This document shows, piece by piece, positions 13,883 to 21,153 of a DNA stretch of 28,176 bases. The notes beneath the pieces were generated by a model. That model was not told the DNA's origin. It ran no database searches and worked only from the letters and a program-made list of their open reading frames with translations. Source of the stretch: Clostridia bacterium. GTDB taxonomy: Bacteria; Bacillota_A; Clostridia; Christensenellales; Aristaeellaceae. The DNA lies in the NCBI GenBank assembly GCA_017399225.1, contig JAFQEB010000061.1, positions 1 through 28,176 on the forward strand, in the 5' to 3' direction. The translations under genes and the position numbers were made by a program. Each line of letters opens with the position of its first letter. Positions within the stretch are counted from its first letter, which is position 1.

Positions 13883-15250
13883 TTATTCTGCTTCAGCCGG
13901 AGCATACGCCGGCAGGTTGCTGGCCAGCCAGTTTTCCCAGTATTCGTTGGTGTACACCATCGCTTCCTTATCGGTGGGCATGGCAGGCAGCTCGCGGCCG
14001 GAGGCATAGAGCAGGGCGCTGATCGGCACCACCTGCAGGCCCAGGGATTCATAGTGCGTCAGACCGGCATCCAGTGAATCAGGCTGATAATAGCCATCCA
14101 GATGGCACAGCACCACGGAACCGGGCTTGTAGTCATTGCCCGTGGTGGCACATTCAAAGATCTGCTTTTCGGTATACTTGCCGGTGGAATCGTGGTAGGT
14201 GGCAGACCACATCACCACCTCCATGCCCTCGGAGCGGGAAATGGAAGTGATCTGGCTGTTATACTCGCCGTGCGGCGGACGGAAGAGACGCGGCGTTACC
14301 CCCAGCAGCTCCTCCGCCTCCTCAGTGGGGATGGTCAGCTGACGGTACTGGTCATAGGGCTTGAGGGTCTTCATATGCTTGTGGGTGTTGGAGTGGTTGG
14401 CAATCTCATGGCCGGCCTCGTAGATCCGCTTGGCCTCCTCCGGGAATTCGCGGAGGAAATAGCCCGTCATGAAGAAGGTGCACTTCACATTGTGCTTCTC
14501 CAGCACCGCCAGGATATCATCCGTCTTGCGGCCATTGAAGCCGCAGTCGATGCCGATGGCCATCAGGGGCTGCTCCGGTTCCAGCTCCACCACGACCTTG
14601 GCCTCGGGATCCGCAATGGTGCCATAGCCGTCGTCGACGGAGACCTCATATTCCCCCAGCCAGACGGTGAACTTGTGGCGGCCGACCATGGTTTCATCCA
14701 CGTCAAACTTGAAGGTCAGGCGATTCTTGGCATTGCCCCACTCCTTCTCCGCCAGCACCGTGCCGTCGGTATCCCGGAGGGTAAAGACGTTGTTGCCCTT
14801 CACCACCGTACCCGCGTTGTTGCACTGCACCTGCACGGACATCTCCTTGCCCACGGTGCCGAAGTTGACGCCCAGATAAAACTGCACCTTCGGCAGTTGC
14901 AGAATGTTCATGGTGTGCATGGTGCCCACCTCATAATCCTGGGACTTGACAAAGGAGAAGGTCTCCTTGCCCTTCTTTTCCACCCCCTCGGTGGGGATCA
15001 TGACGGAGGCCTTGGTTTCCCCGGCAGGGATCACGACCGTCAGGAGCTCCTCCGTCGTGTTATTCTTGATCTCAACGGACAAATCCTCCGCCTGCGCTTT
15101 GTTGACCTTCACGCCCAGCTCATATTCAAAGCCGCCGTTGACATTGCCGCTCTTGGCAGTGAAGGACACGGTGGGCTTGCTGGCCGCAAAAGCCGCCGTA
15201 CACATCAGCATCAGGCAAAGCGCGGTCAGCGCCATCAGCCATTTCTTCAT
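13883..15250 (-). CDS. Secreted polysaccharide deacetylase (NodB/CE4 family) with N-terminal beta domains
   Basis: A 455-residue exported protein. Signal peptide: MKKWLMALTALCLMLMCTAA, with a likely cut after AFA at residue 22. Residues about 25-225 look like one or two Ig/Calx-beta-type domains. A CE4 NodB domain follows from about residue 228; such enzymes remove N-acetyl groups from peptidoglycan or other glycans. Motif 1 reads IDCGFNG (Asp235, with Cys236 in place of the usual second Asp), motif 2 HSNTH (His286, His290), motif 3 RPPHGEYN (324-331) and motif 5 LCHLDG (His383). The changed motif 1 recalls the DNG form of PdaA-like enzymes. The ATG at 15250 lies 9 nt after AGGAGG. It is monocistronic, divergent from the AEC transporter gene, with its own promoter and terminator. 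Activity on peptidoglycan is inferred. Confidence 0.9.
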   Translation of the reverse strand: MKKWLMALTALCLMLMCTAAFAASKPTVSFTAKSGNVNGGFEYELGVKVNKAQAEDLSVEIKNNTTEELLTVVIPAGETKASVMIPTEGVEKKGKETFSFVKSQDYEVGTMHTMNILQLPKVQFYLGVNFGTVGKEMSVQVQCNNAGTVVKGNNVFTLRDTDGTVLAEKEWGNAKNRLTFKFDVDETMVGRHKFTVWLGEYEVSVDDGYGTIADPEAKVVVELEPEQPLMAIGIDCGFNGRKTDDILAVLEKHNVKCTFFMTGYFLREFPEEAKRIYEAGHEIANHSNTHKHMKTLKPYDQYRQLTIPTEEAEELLGVTPRLFRPPHGEYNSQITSISRSEGMEVVMWSATYHDSTGKYTEKQIFECATTGNDYKPGSVVLCHLDGYYQPDSLDAGLTHYESLGLQVVPISALLYASGRELPAMPTDKEAMVYTNEYWENWLASNLPAYAPAEAE

Positions 15251-15287
15251 TACTGGCTTCCTCCTAATCCAAAGACGATTTCGGCTC

Positions 15288-15317
15288 ATTATACCATGCT
15301 TTTTCTGTTTCTGTAAA
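15288..15317 (-). promoter_or_regulatory. Sigma-A promoter of the deacetylase gene
   Basis: Minus strand TTTACA (15312-15317), an 18-bp spacer, TATAAT (15288-15293), about 38 bp before the start at 15250. Confidence 0.68.
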
Positions 15318-15361
15318 CAGGAAGGCTTCGGAATTTACATTCCAAACATTCCGATTTTCGA

Positions 15362-15390
15362 TTGTATCCGGCACAAAGCTGTGCTATAAT
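15362..15390 (+). promoter_or_regulatory. Sigma-A promoter of the AEC transporter gene
   Basis: TTGTAT (15362-15367), a 17-bp spacer, TATAAT (15385-15390), about 32 bp before the start at 15423. It is divergent from the deacetylase promoter. Confidence 0.7.
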
Positions 15391-15422
15391 GTCCGGGATG
15401 ACATGCAAAAGGAGCCATCTGT

Positions 15423-16379
15423 ATGGAGAATCTCGTCACATCCTTTGAAGCGGTGCTGCCACTGTTCCTGTGCATCCTGCTGGGTATGCTGCTGCGGCGC
15501 ATCGGTATGCTGGAGGAAAGCGTCCGCCTGAGCCTGAACAAGCTGTGCTTCAAGGTGTTCTTGCCCATTTATCTGTTCAACAACATCTACGGCATCAAGG
15601 ACATCCGGCAGGCCTTTGACCTGAAGCTGATCCTCTTTGCCTGTCTGGGACTGATCGTCGCCTTCTGCGTGCTGATGCTGGTGATCCCCCGGGTGGAGAA
15701 GGAGAACGCCCGCCGCGGCGTGATGATCCAGGCCATGTTCCGCTCCAACTTCGCGCTGTTCGGCCTGCCGCTGGCGGAGACGCTGTGCGGCGAGATGATC
15801 GGCCCCACCTCCCTCCTGCTGGGCCTGACGGTGCCGATTTTCAACGTGCTCGCCGTCATTTCCCTGGAGACCTTCCGGGGCGGAAAGCCCTCGGTGAAAA
15901 AGATCCTGCGGGGCATCGCCACCAACCCGCTGATCATCGCGTCCCTGCTGGGCATCGTGTTCTACTGCCTGAAGACCTACGCGGGGCTGATCCTGCCCGC
16001 AGCGCTGCATCAGGCCACCCTGGTCAAGCTGGGCAACGTGGCCACGCCCCTGTCCCTGGTGGCGCTGGGCAGCCAGTTCGTCATCTCCAGCGTGAAGCAA
16101 TTCCGCTTCCAGCTCTTCCTGACTGTGCTGGTGCGCCTGGTGATCCTGCCGGTGACGATGGTGGGCATCGGCGTGGCGCTGGGCTTCCGCAACGAGTTCC
16201 TCGTGCCGCTGATGATCATGTTTGGCGCGCCCACAGCCGTTTCCTCCTACCCGATGGCCCAGCAGATGGGCGGCGACGGCGATCTGGCCGCATCGGCGGT
16301 GGTCTTCACCAGCGGCTTCGCGATCCTGACCATCTTCCTGATGATCTTCGGCCTCAAGTCCATGGGGCTGATACTGTAA
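15423..16379 (+). CDS. AEC-family (auxin efflux carrier-like) transporter
   Basis: A 318-residue integral membrane protein with about ten helices, of the AEC / bile-acid-arsenite transporter superfamily. Typical segments are LPLFLCILLGMLLRRIGML at the N-terminus, RSNFALFGLPLAE in the middle, LGNVATPLSLVALGSQF in the second half and the family-typical FGAPTAVSSYPMAQQMGGD near the C-terminus. Bacterial members move dicarboxylates such as malate or malonate, or amino-acid-derived anions; the substrate here is unknown. The ATG at 15423 lies 8 nt after AAGGAG. It is a single-gene unit with its own promoter. Its 3' end runs into hairpins of repeat copy B, the first of which (16393-16420, followed by TTT) could act as its terminator. 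Confidence 0.92.
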   Translation: MENLVTSFEAVLPLFLCILLGMLLRRIGMLEESVRLSLNKLCFKVFLPIYLFNNIYGIKDIRQAFDLKLILFACLGLIVAFCVLMLVIPRVEKENARRGVMIQAMFRSNFALFGLPLAETLCGEMIGPTSLLLGLTVPIFNVLAVISLETFRGGKPSVKKILRGIATNPLIIASLLGIVFYCLKTYAGLILPAALHQATLVKLGNVATPLSLVALGSQFVISSVKQFRFQLFLTVLVRLVILPVTMVGIGVALGFRNEFLVPLMIMFGAPTAVSSYPMAQQMGGDGDLAASAVVFTSGFAILTIFLMIFGLKSMGLIL

Positions 16380-16392
16380 GTACATACGCAAA

Positions 16393-16663
16393 GGGCGGCG
16401 CACCTATAGGTGAGCCGCCCTTTGCGTGTCGAAAAAGTGCTTTAGGCACTTTTTCGAGAACTTGCACTCCGTCACTGTCAGGGCTGCAAGCAGCCCTGAC
16501 GGCCGTTCCTCCGTGTAAGGTGAGTTTTTTGCTTCGCAAAAAACACCCCGCCCGCGCGGCAAAGCCCCGCGATACGATTACAGTCAGAGGGCCTGCGGGC
16601 CCTCCGACACCTCCTGAAGTTTTTTGACCGTCTGAGGGCGGCGCACCCATGGGTGCGTCGCCC
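16393..16663 (-). repeat. Multi-hairpin dispersed repeat, copy B, inverted relative to copy A
   Basis: This fills the 289-bp gap between the convergent AEC gene and the membrane-protein operon. Its core (about 16421-16635), read on the minus strand, shares long blocks with the core at 1947-2150. It is bounded by two 28-bp hairpins, 16393-16420 and 16636-16663, which match each other at 24 of 28 positions but bear no resemblance to the boundary hairpins of copy A. Differences between them keep pairing (T-A replaced by C-G next to the loop). Inside are a perfect 11-bp stem GTCAGGGCTGC/GCAGCCCTGAC, GTTTTTTGC/GCAAAAAAC and the shared 12-bp GAAAAAGTGC hairpin. Confidence 0.85.
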
Positions 16664-16668
16664 TTTCT

Positions 16669-17127
16669 TTATTCGGCCATCGTGGAGAAATAGTAGGCGT
16701 TACCGCCCACCCGTCGCAGAACATGCAGCCCGTCCATCGGGCCCTCCGCATTCTCCGATACGACGTAGCCCCAGCAGTCGTCCACTGCGCCGCCCGTCAT
16801 GAAGAACACGTCGTCTCCGTCTTTCCACCCGCCCACCAGGCGGTACGGGTGCGGCCACGGGCGCATGAACCGGGACAGCATATCGGTCGGCGAGCCGATC
16901 ACCCGCTCCGTACCGTCTGCGAGGAGAAGGCGCAGCCACTCACCCTCTGCCTTCATCCGGATGAAATCCGGCTGCTGCACCAGCACCTGATGCGCCGCAT
17001 ACAGCTCCTGCAGGAGTTCCGCTTCCGCGTCCGCCCGCCATTGGCGGATCAGCACGCCGGCGAGAAGCGCGACGACGAGCAGCAGCGCTATCACTCCCAG
17101 TGCGCGCTTCCATCTGCGCATCTTCAT
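16669..17127 (-). CDS. Hypothetical single-pass membrane protein
   Basis: About 152 residues. The N-terminus MKMRRWKRALGVIALLLVVA is a positive patch followed by one hydrophobic helix (about 8-28), so the rest probably lies outside the membrane. The remaining sequence has a helical stretch (AEAELLQELYAAHQVLVQQP), then a beta-rich part with RPWPHPYRLVGGWKDGDDV and DDCWGYVVSENAEG. I do not recognise the family. ATG 17127 and ATG 17121 are both possible starts and neither has a strong ribosome binding site. It is the last gene of a seven-gene minus-strand run, 26 bp after the two-helix protein gene, and it ends against repeat copy B. Confidence 0.7.
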   Translation of the reverse strand: MKMRRWKRALGVIALLLVVALLAGVLIRQWRADAEAELLQELYAAHQVLVQQPDFIRMKAEGEWLRLLLADGTERVIGSPTDMLSRFMRPWPHPYRLVGGWKDGDDVFFMTGGAVDDCWGYVVSENAEGPMDGLHVLRRVGGNAYYFSTMAE

Positions 17128-17153
17128 CACACTTTCAAAACATCACGCTGCAT

Positions 17154-17540
17154 TTACAGCAAGGACTTATCCTCAAGGACTTCCCGGCGCTCGCGGTTGG
17201 CCAGCTTGACCTCCGCCTCCTTGACGTTGCACAGGTAATCCACATCATCCCGCAGCTGCATCACTTCCCCCCGAAGAGACATCATGCACTCCTGGATCTG
17301 CTGGGTGTTGGATACCAGATCGCCAAAGGCATACAGCATCACCGAGGACAACCAGCCTGCGATCGTGCCGGCCAGCACCACCAGGATGAACGTAAAGAAG
17401 TTCTCCGTAGAGGCTGCCATCCCGATCCCGGCGATCACACCTGCCGCGATAAAGAAACCGCAGATGACCGCAGCCATGCTTTTCAGCGTTTCGCCAACGT
17501 TCTTGCCGTACACATCCCGCACCTCGTCTTTCGTAAGCAT
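17154..17540 (-). CDS. Small two-helix membrane protein with C-terminal helical tail
   Basis: A 128-residue protein. A short polar N-terminus is followed by two hydrophobic helices (about 20-42 and 48-72) with small-residue motifs (GFFIAAGVIAGIG, LVVLAGTIAGWLSS), then LYAFGDLVSNTQQIQ and a charged helical tail (EVMQLRDDVDYL, EAEVKLANRERREVLEDK) with coiled-coil character. The LYAFG..V..T..I pattern resembles small Firmicutes membrane proteins, often fused to a zinc ribbon; no zinc ribbon is present here. Translation would start at ATG 17540; an in-frame stop lies just upstream and no good ribosome binding site is seen, so expression may be weak or the message leaderless. It lies 44 bp after the YozG-like regulator gene. 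Confidence 0.75.
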   Translation of the reverse strand: MLTKDEVRDVYGKNVGETLKSMAAVICGFFIAAGVIAGIGMAASTENFFTFILVVLAGTIAGWLSSVMLYAFGDLVSNTQQIQECMMSLRGEVMQLRDDVDYLCNVKEAEVKLANRERREVLEDKSLL

Positions 17541-17584
17541 TGATATTCATGGGGTATATTTCAGGATTCCCGTATCCTACCCCG

Positions 17585-17815
17585 TCAGGTATGCTCCCAC
17601 TCCATGGGGTCCTCGGATTCCTCGAACACGAGGATGTCCCCGGGCTGGCAGCGCAGGGCCCGGCAGATGGCGTCCAGCGTCACCATGCGCACCGCCTTGG
17701 CGTGGCCGTTTTTGAGGATGGAGAGGTTCGCCATCGTGATGCCCACCTTCTGGCTCAGCTCCGTCAGGGACATCTTGCGGCGTGCCATCATCACGTCCAG
17801 GTCTACTCGAATCAT
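17585..17815 (-). CDS. YozG-like XRE-family HTH regulator
   Basis: A 76-residue Cro/C1-type protein that is all DNA-binding domain: MIRVDLDVMMARRKMSLTEL, VGITMANLSILKNGHAKAVR, then TLDAICRALRCQPGDILVFE. This is the compact YozG-like form commonly found next to DUF2975 membrane proteins. The ATG at 17815 lies about 10 nt after AAGGAGG. It follows the second DUF2975 gene by 46 bp in the same direction. In this module the membrane protein may transmit a signal to, or be regulated by, the small HTH protein; this is inferred from repeated co-occurrence rather than known. A toxin-antitoxin reading is not supported. Confidence 0.9.
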   Translation of the reverse strand: MIRVDLDVMMARRKMSLTELSQKVGITMANLSILKNGHAKAVRMVTLDAICRALRCQPGDILVFEESEDPMEWEHT

Positions 17816-17861
17816 ATTGCAAAGGCCTCCTTGATCATTCGCAAAGGTCTGTATATTCCAA

Positions 17862-18422
17862 TTATATCACATCTGCCTGCTCCGCTTCAAGTGCCATTGC
17901 ATGATCCAGGAGCCTGCTGAGGATAAAAGCCAGCACGCCGATGGTCACAAAGGTGCCGGGCAGGATCACCGCCTCAATGGCCAGGTACACATCCGGCCCC
18001 CGGAGCAATCGCGGCAGCGCCCGCAGGCACATCACCGCGCCGATCAGGCACACGCAGGCGCCGATGACCTTCAGCGTCCGGCTGTTGACGCGGGTAAAGG
18101 CAGTGCCGCCCTTTCTCAGGCGCAGGCACATGCGCAGGAAGCTGAGCCACGCCGTCACCCACAGTGCGCAGTTGATCAGCGCCGTCACGACATACACCGC
18201 GCTCGCCAGCGTCACCCGGCGGGAGGCGTCCGTCACCTGCATCAGCCCGGCAGAGGCCGTCTCCACCACCACGGAGGCCTCGGCAGGCCCCTGCGCCAGC
18301 GCATCCAGCACCTGCACCACGCCGCAGGAGAGACTCAGCCACACGCCGCCCAGGATGGCGATCACAGCCGTCAGGGCCAGGAGAAGGAACAGATGCTTCG
18401 GAGAATCAAGCCACTTCATCAT
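17862..18422 (-). CDS. DUF2975-like membrane protein, second copy
   Basis: A 186-residue protein with four predicted helices: LFLLLALTAVIAILGGVWL at the N-terminus, YVVTALINCALWVTAWLSFL, LKVIGACVCLIGAVMCL and VILPGTFVTIGVLAFILSRL. It ends with a short polar tail (DHAMALEAEQADVI). The loop KGGTAFTRVNSRTLKVIG before the third helix and the A-E-E-AD-I style end match the DUF2975 layout. The ATG at 18422 lies 7 nt after AGGAGG. It lies 12 bp after the first DUF2975 gene and directly upstream of the YozG-like regulator. Its function is unknown. Confidence 0.82.
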   Translation of the reverse strand: MMKWLDSPKHLFLLLALTAVIAILGGVWLSLSCGVVQVLDALAQGPAEASVVVETASAGLMQVTDASRRVTLASAVYVVTALINCALWVTAWLSFLRMCLRLRKGGTAFTRVNSRTLKVIGACVCLIGAVMCLRALPRLLRGPDVYLAIEAVILPGTFVTIGVLAFILSRLLDHAMALEAEQADVI

Positions 18423-18434
18423 ACGCGCACCTCC

Positions 18435-18971
18435 TCACACCGTCAGGTCCTGCTCGGTCTGCATCTCCACAGCCCGGCGCAGCAGCACCTGGATGGCTCT
18501 GATCATCAGCGCAGCTACCCAGGCCATGAAGGTTGGCAGCAGCTGCCATACGGGGGAATCCACCCCGCGCATCCCCAACAGCAGCCAGCTCATCAGCCGC
18601 GCCGCCGTCGGCAGGATCAGGCCGCCGGCCAGGAAGAACGCCAGCGCAATACGCCCCAGCGCGCGCACGTTCGCCGCGGTGAAGGCCGTTTCCTTGCGTA
18701 CGCGGCCGCACATGAACACGAACTCCGCCAGCACCCAGAGCAGGCAGGCGCCCACCGATGCTGCCGCGACCTCCTGGAGCACCAGCATCGGCAGCGGCAC
18801 GTCCAGCAGTCCCATCTGCTCCATCAGCAGGAAGTTCGGGACGGCTGTCAGGCCGCCGAAGAGCCCCAGGGCGCACATCACGATCGCGCCGGCGACGACC
18901 GCCATGGCGCACATGCCCATCACCTGCACAAAGGTGAACAGCGCCAACGGGCGCTCAGGCTTCTTGTTCAT
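18435..18971 (-). CDS. DUF2975-like membrane protein, first copy
   Basis: A 178-residue, four-helix protein. Helices are near VMGMCAMAVVAGAIVMCALG, LVLQEVAAASVGACLLWVLA, ALAFFLAGGLILPTAARLMS and LLPTFMAWVAALMIRAIQVL. The loop RKETAFTAANVRALGRIA before helix three and the terminal RRAVEMQTEQDLTV are strong DUF2975 hallmarks. The ATG at 18971 lies 9 nt after AAGGAGG and overlaps the upstream gene by 17 bp. It shares fold and loop pattern with the next gene (17862-18422) but little sequence, so the two look like an old duplication whose products may pair. Confidence 0.86.
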   Translation of the reverse strand: MNKKPERPLALFTFVQVMGMCAMAVVAGAIVMCALGLFGGLTAVPNFLLMEQMGLLDVPLPMLVLQEVAAASVGACLLWVLAEFVFMCGRVRKETAFTAANVRALGRIALAFFLAGGLILPTAARLMSWLLLGMRGVDSPVWQLLPTFMAWVAALMIRAIQVLLRRAVEMQTEQDLTV

Positions 18972-19764
18972 ACTCCATTTCCTCCTTCGCTTTCCACAGG
19001 CCGTTCAGCAGCATCAGCGCCGCTGCCAGGCCGATGTACATCCATTCCACCCCATGCCGATCCAGCCCACCCACGATAAAGAGCCGGGCCGTCATGACGC
19101 CGGTATGGGCAGCCGCGCTTGCCCAGAACATACCCCGTGCACAGCGTTTTCCCATCAGCCGCAGGGCCGAAGACAGCAGCATGAGCACCGCCGTGATGCG
19201 CACGCCCTGCCACAGCCAGCCCCGCAGGTCATTTCCCTGCCAGAGGCTGAGCAGCACATAGAAAACCAGCATCACCGCCGGGATCGCCCCCAGGGCTACC
19301 ATCAGTCCCAGCAGCTTGCGCAGGCAGCGTGCGCAGCCGGATGCCTGGGCCGCTCTGTCCGGCGCAAGGCCCCGTTCCGTCCAGCGCAGCATGGCCTCCA
19401 GCAAGGCCAGCAGCAGCACCGGAGCCTCCGTCATGACGATCCCCCAGTACAGGACAGGCTCCCGGAACCAACACAGTGCCGCAGCAGCCAGGGTGGCGCT
19501 TCCCAGGACCGGCAGCCACCAGTTCCAGGCCGGAAGCTCCCGGCCCGCCAGCCGCCTCGCCGCGAGGACAACGCCTGTCAGGCAGGCGGCACACGGACCT
19601 GCCAGCAGCAGCCCGCCCCAGAACAGCGGCGCATCGTTGCGCAGGTTCAGCGGGAGCGTCAGCAGGCACATCGTCAGCCACACTGCGGCAGGCACGGCAG
19701 AAGACGCGGCAATAACGCCCATCGCCCGCCGCAGGGTCAGGGCAGCACGCTCCCGGCCGGTCAT
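18955..19764 (-). CDS. Polytopic membrane protein of unknown family
   Basis: A 269-residue protein with about seven to eight hydrophobic segments, for example VIAASSAVPAAVWLTMCLLT, LFWGGLLLAGPCAACLTGVV, LLGLMVALGAIPAVMLVFYV and MYIGLAAALMLLNGLW near the C-terminus. It ends with a charged tail KAKEEMEYEQEA. I recognise no family and see no catalytic motif. The ATG at 19764 overlaps the preceding stop (ATGA), and its own end overlaps the first DUF2975 gene by 17 bp, so expression is translationally coupled on both sides. This suggests its product works with the DUF2975 proteins in one membrane complex, which is inference. Confidence 0.78.
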   Translation of the reverse strand: MTGRERAALTLRRAMGVIAASSAVPAAVWLTMCLLTLPLNLRNDAPLFWGGLLLAGPCAACLTGVVLAARRLAGRELPAWNWWLPVLGSATLAAAALCWFREPVLYWGIVMTEAPVLLLALLEAMLRWTERGLAPDRAAQASGCARCLRKLLGLMVALGAIPAVMLVFYVLLSLWQGNDLRGWLWQGVRITAVLMLLSSALRLMGKRCARGMFWASAAAHTGVMTARLFIVGGLDRHGVEWMYIGLAAALMLLNGLWKAKEEMEYEQEA

Positions 19765-20213
19765 GAGGCATTGTCTCCCGCCGGGCGGTCAAACAGGCTC
19801 CACAGCACATGCAGCACCGTCAGCCCAGCCTGCATGATGATCTCCAGCCCCGGGATGACGTCCATCACGCCGGTCTCATGCCCATAGGCACGGTAGCACG
19901 CATCCAGCGTCCAGGCATAGGCCGCCAGCGATGCACCGTAGCCCAGCCAGCTCCACCGGCGCAGCACCCGCAGAAAGCCCAGCACATGGCACAGGCTGAA
20001 GCACAGCCCCTTCACCAGCAGCAGCGGTCGTTCCCTCCCCGGGCCGTAGGCAGGGAGCACCTGGCTGAGGATCACGATCGCCCCCAGCACCGTGCCGAAG
20101 GCCGCCGCCCAGTTGGCCAGCAGCACCACCCGACGAAGCCGCCTGTCCCGGGGCAGCGCTTCCTCATGGTCGATATTTCCGTTCAGGTCAGGCCTGATGA
20201 TCCGCTTTGACAT
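19761..20213 (-). CDS. Small polytopic membrane protein of unknown family, first gene of the operon
   Basis: A 150-residue protein. A polar N-terminus (MSKRIIRPDLNGNIDHEEAL) is followed by about four hydrophobic segments, including RRVVLLANWAAAFGTVLGAI, LLLVKGLCFSLCHVLGFLRV, SWLGYGASLAAYAWTLDACY and IIMQAGLTVLHVLWSLF. No family is recognised. The ATG at 20213 lies 8 nt after GGAGGG. It follows a good promoter (20240-20269) and overlaps the next gene by 4 bp. It probably heads a transcript that continues through the two DUF2975 genes and the YozG-like regulator. Confidence 0.78.
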   Translation of the reverse strand: MSKRIIRPDLNGNIDHEEALPRDRRLRRVVLLANWAAAFGTVLGAIVILSQVLPAYGPGRERPLLLVKGLCFSLCHVLGFLRVLRRWSWLGYGASLAAYAWTLDACYRAYGHETGVMDVIPGLEIIMQAGLTVLHVLWSLFDRPAGDNAS

Positions 20214-20239
20214 GATAAAAGCCCTCCTGTATCATCCCA

Positions 20240-20269
20240 AGGATAGCACAGGAGAGCATCGGCTGTCAA
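20240..20269 (-). promoter_or_regulatory. Promoter of the seven-gene membrane-protein operon
   Basis: Minus strand: consensus TTGACA (20264-20269), an 18-bp spacer and TATCCT (20240-20245), about 27 bp before the first start codon. Confidence 0.6.
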
Positions 20270-20319
20270 CCGTTTTTTATTGCAATTCAATATCGTTTAC
20301 ATCCACATCGAAAGCCTCG

Positions 20320-21123
20320 TCACAGATCGATGCCAGGGAAGAGGAGCGTCTGATCCACCAGCTCCGCACCAAAGGAACGCATGAGGCGCACCTGGGGCTG
20401 ACTGGCGCTCATAATGCGGGCCCGCACCTCCGTCACGCCCTCATGGGCGCTGATGGCCAGCGCGCGCTGCAGCAGCTTCCTGCCCAGACCCCGGCGCTGG
20501 AATTCCGGCTTGATGTAGATCGCCGCCAGCTCCGCCGTGCCGTCGCCCCGGCCGGAGATGATGCACTCACCCGCCAGCTGCTGGCCGTACAGAAGCCCCA
20601 GGCCCACAAAATGCGGATTGGCGCGCAGGCGCTGCAGATAGTTGCCGCCGATGTAGGTGATGCCGTTGCTGTTCAGGCGCTCAAGCAGGGCGGCCTGCTC
20701 CTGGGCGGTGTTCAGAGGCATGGGGGCAAAGGTGCAGTTGAAGGCCTCCGGGCCCGCGTCCATAGGCATGTCCAGGCGCACCAGATCCTCCGTGTTGGCG
20801 ATGGTCATGCCGTTGTGGAGGTAGAAGTTCATCTTGCGCGTATCCCCGGGATTGACGGAGGTATACAGCCGGGCGGGCACGGTGGGATTCTGCTGCCGCA
20901 TCTGACGGGCGCGGGCCACCAGCGCGCCGAAGAGGAGATACTCCGCCTCGGGGGTACAATCCATGGTGAAGAAGATGTTCACCGGGCGATCCGGGTAAAC
21001 GCCGGGCTGGAACTGGTACATCACATAGCCATAACCGGCCTGCACGCCCAGCTCGCTGACGGCAACAAACACGTCCTCCGGCGGGACGTTCATAAAGGGC
21101 TCCTGCGGATGGGTCACCTGCAT
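20320..21123 (-). CDS. GNAT-family N-acetyltransferase
   Basis: A 267-residue acyl-CoA-dependent N-acetyltransferase. The C-terminal half holds the GNAT core: AAIYIKPEFQRRGLGRKLLQ (motif A, with the Q/R-x-x-G-x-G acetyl-CoA loop), then an ARIMSASQPQVRLMRSFGAE segment typical of motif B. The N-terminal half (YVMYQFQPGVYPDRPVNIFF and YLLFGALVARARQ) also looks like a degenerate GNAT domain, so a two-domain arrangement is likely. I chose ATG 21123, about 10 nt after AAAGGA; a TTG at 21132 is less likely. It lies 30 bp after the Lgt-family gene and probably shares its transcript. The acceptor substrate is unknown. Confidence 0.88.
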   Translation of the reverse strand: MQVTHPQEPFMNVPPEDVFVAVSELGVQAGYGYVMYQFQPGVYPDRPVNIFFTMDCTPEAEYLLFGALVARARQMRQQNPTVPARLYTSVNPGDTRKMNFYLHNGMTIANTEDLVRLDMPMDAGPEAFNCTFAPMPLNTAQEQAALLERLNSNGITYIGGNYLQRLRANPHFVGLGLLYGQQLAGECIISGRGDGTAELAAIYIKPEFQRRGLGRKLLQRALAISAHEGVTEVRARIMSASQPQVRLMRSFGAELVDQTLLFPGIDL

Positions 21124-21153
21124 AGCTGTCAATTCCTTTCTGTAGCTGTCGGG

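Noticed and set aside
17585..18422. HTH plus neighbouring membrane protein as a toxin-antitoxin pair
   Set aside because: The partner is a four-helix DUF2975 protein and the HTH protein is YozG-like. This is a recurrent regulator/membrane-protein module with no toxin domain.
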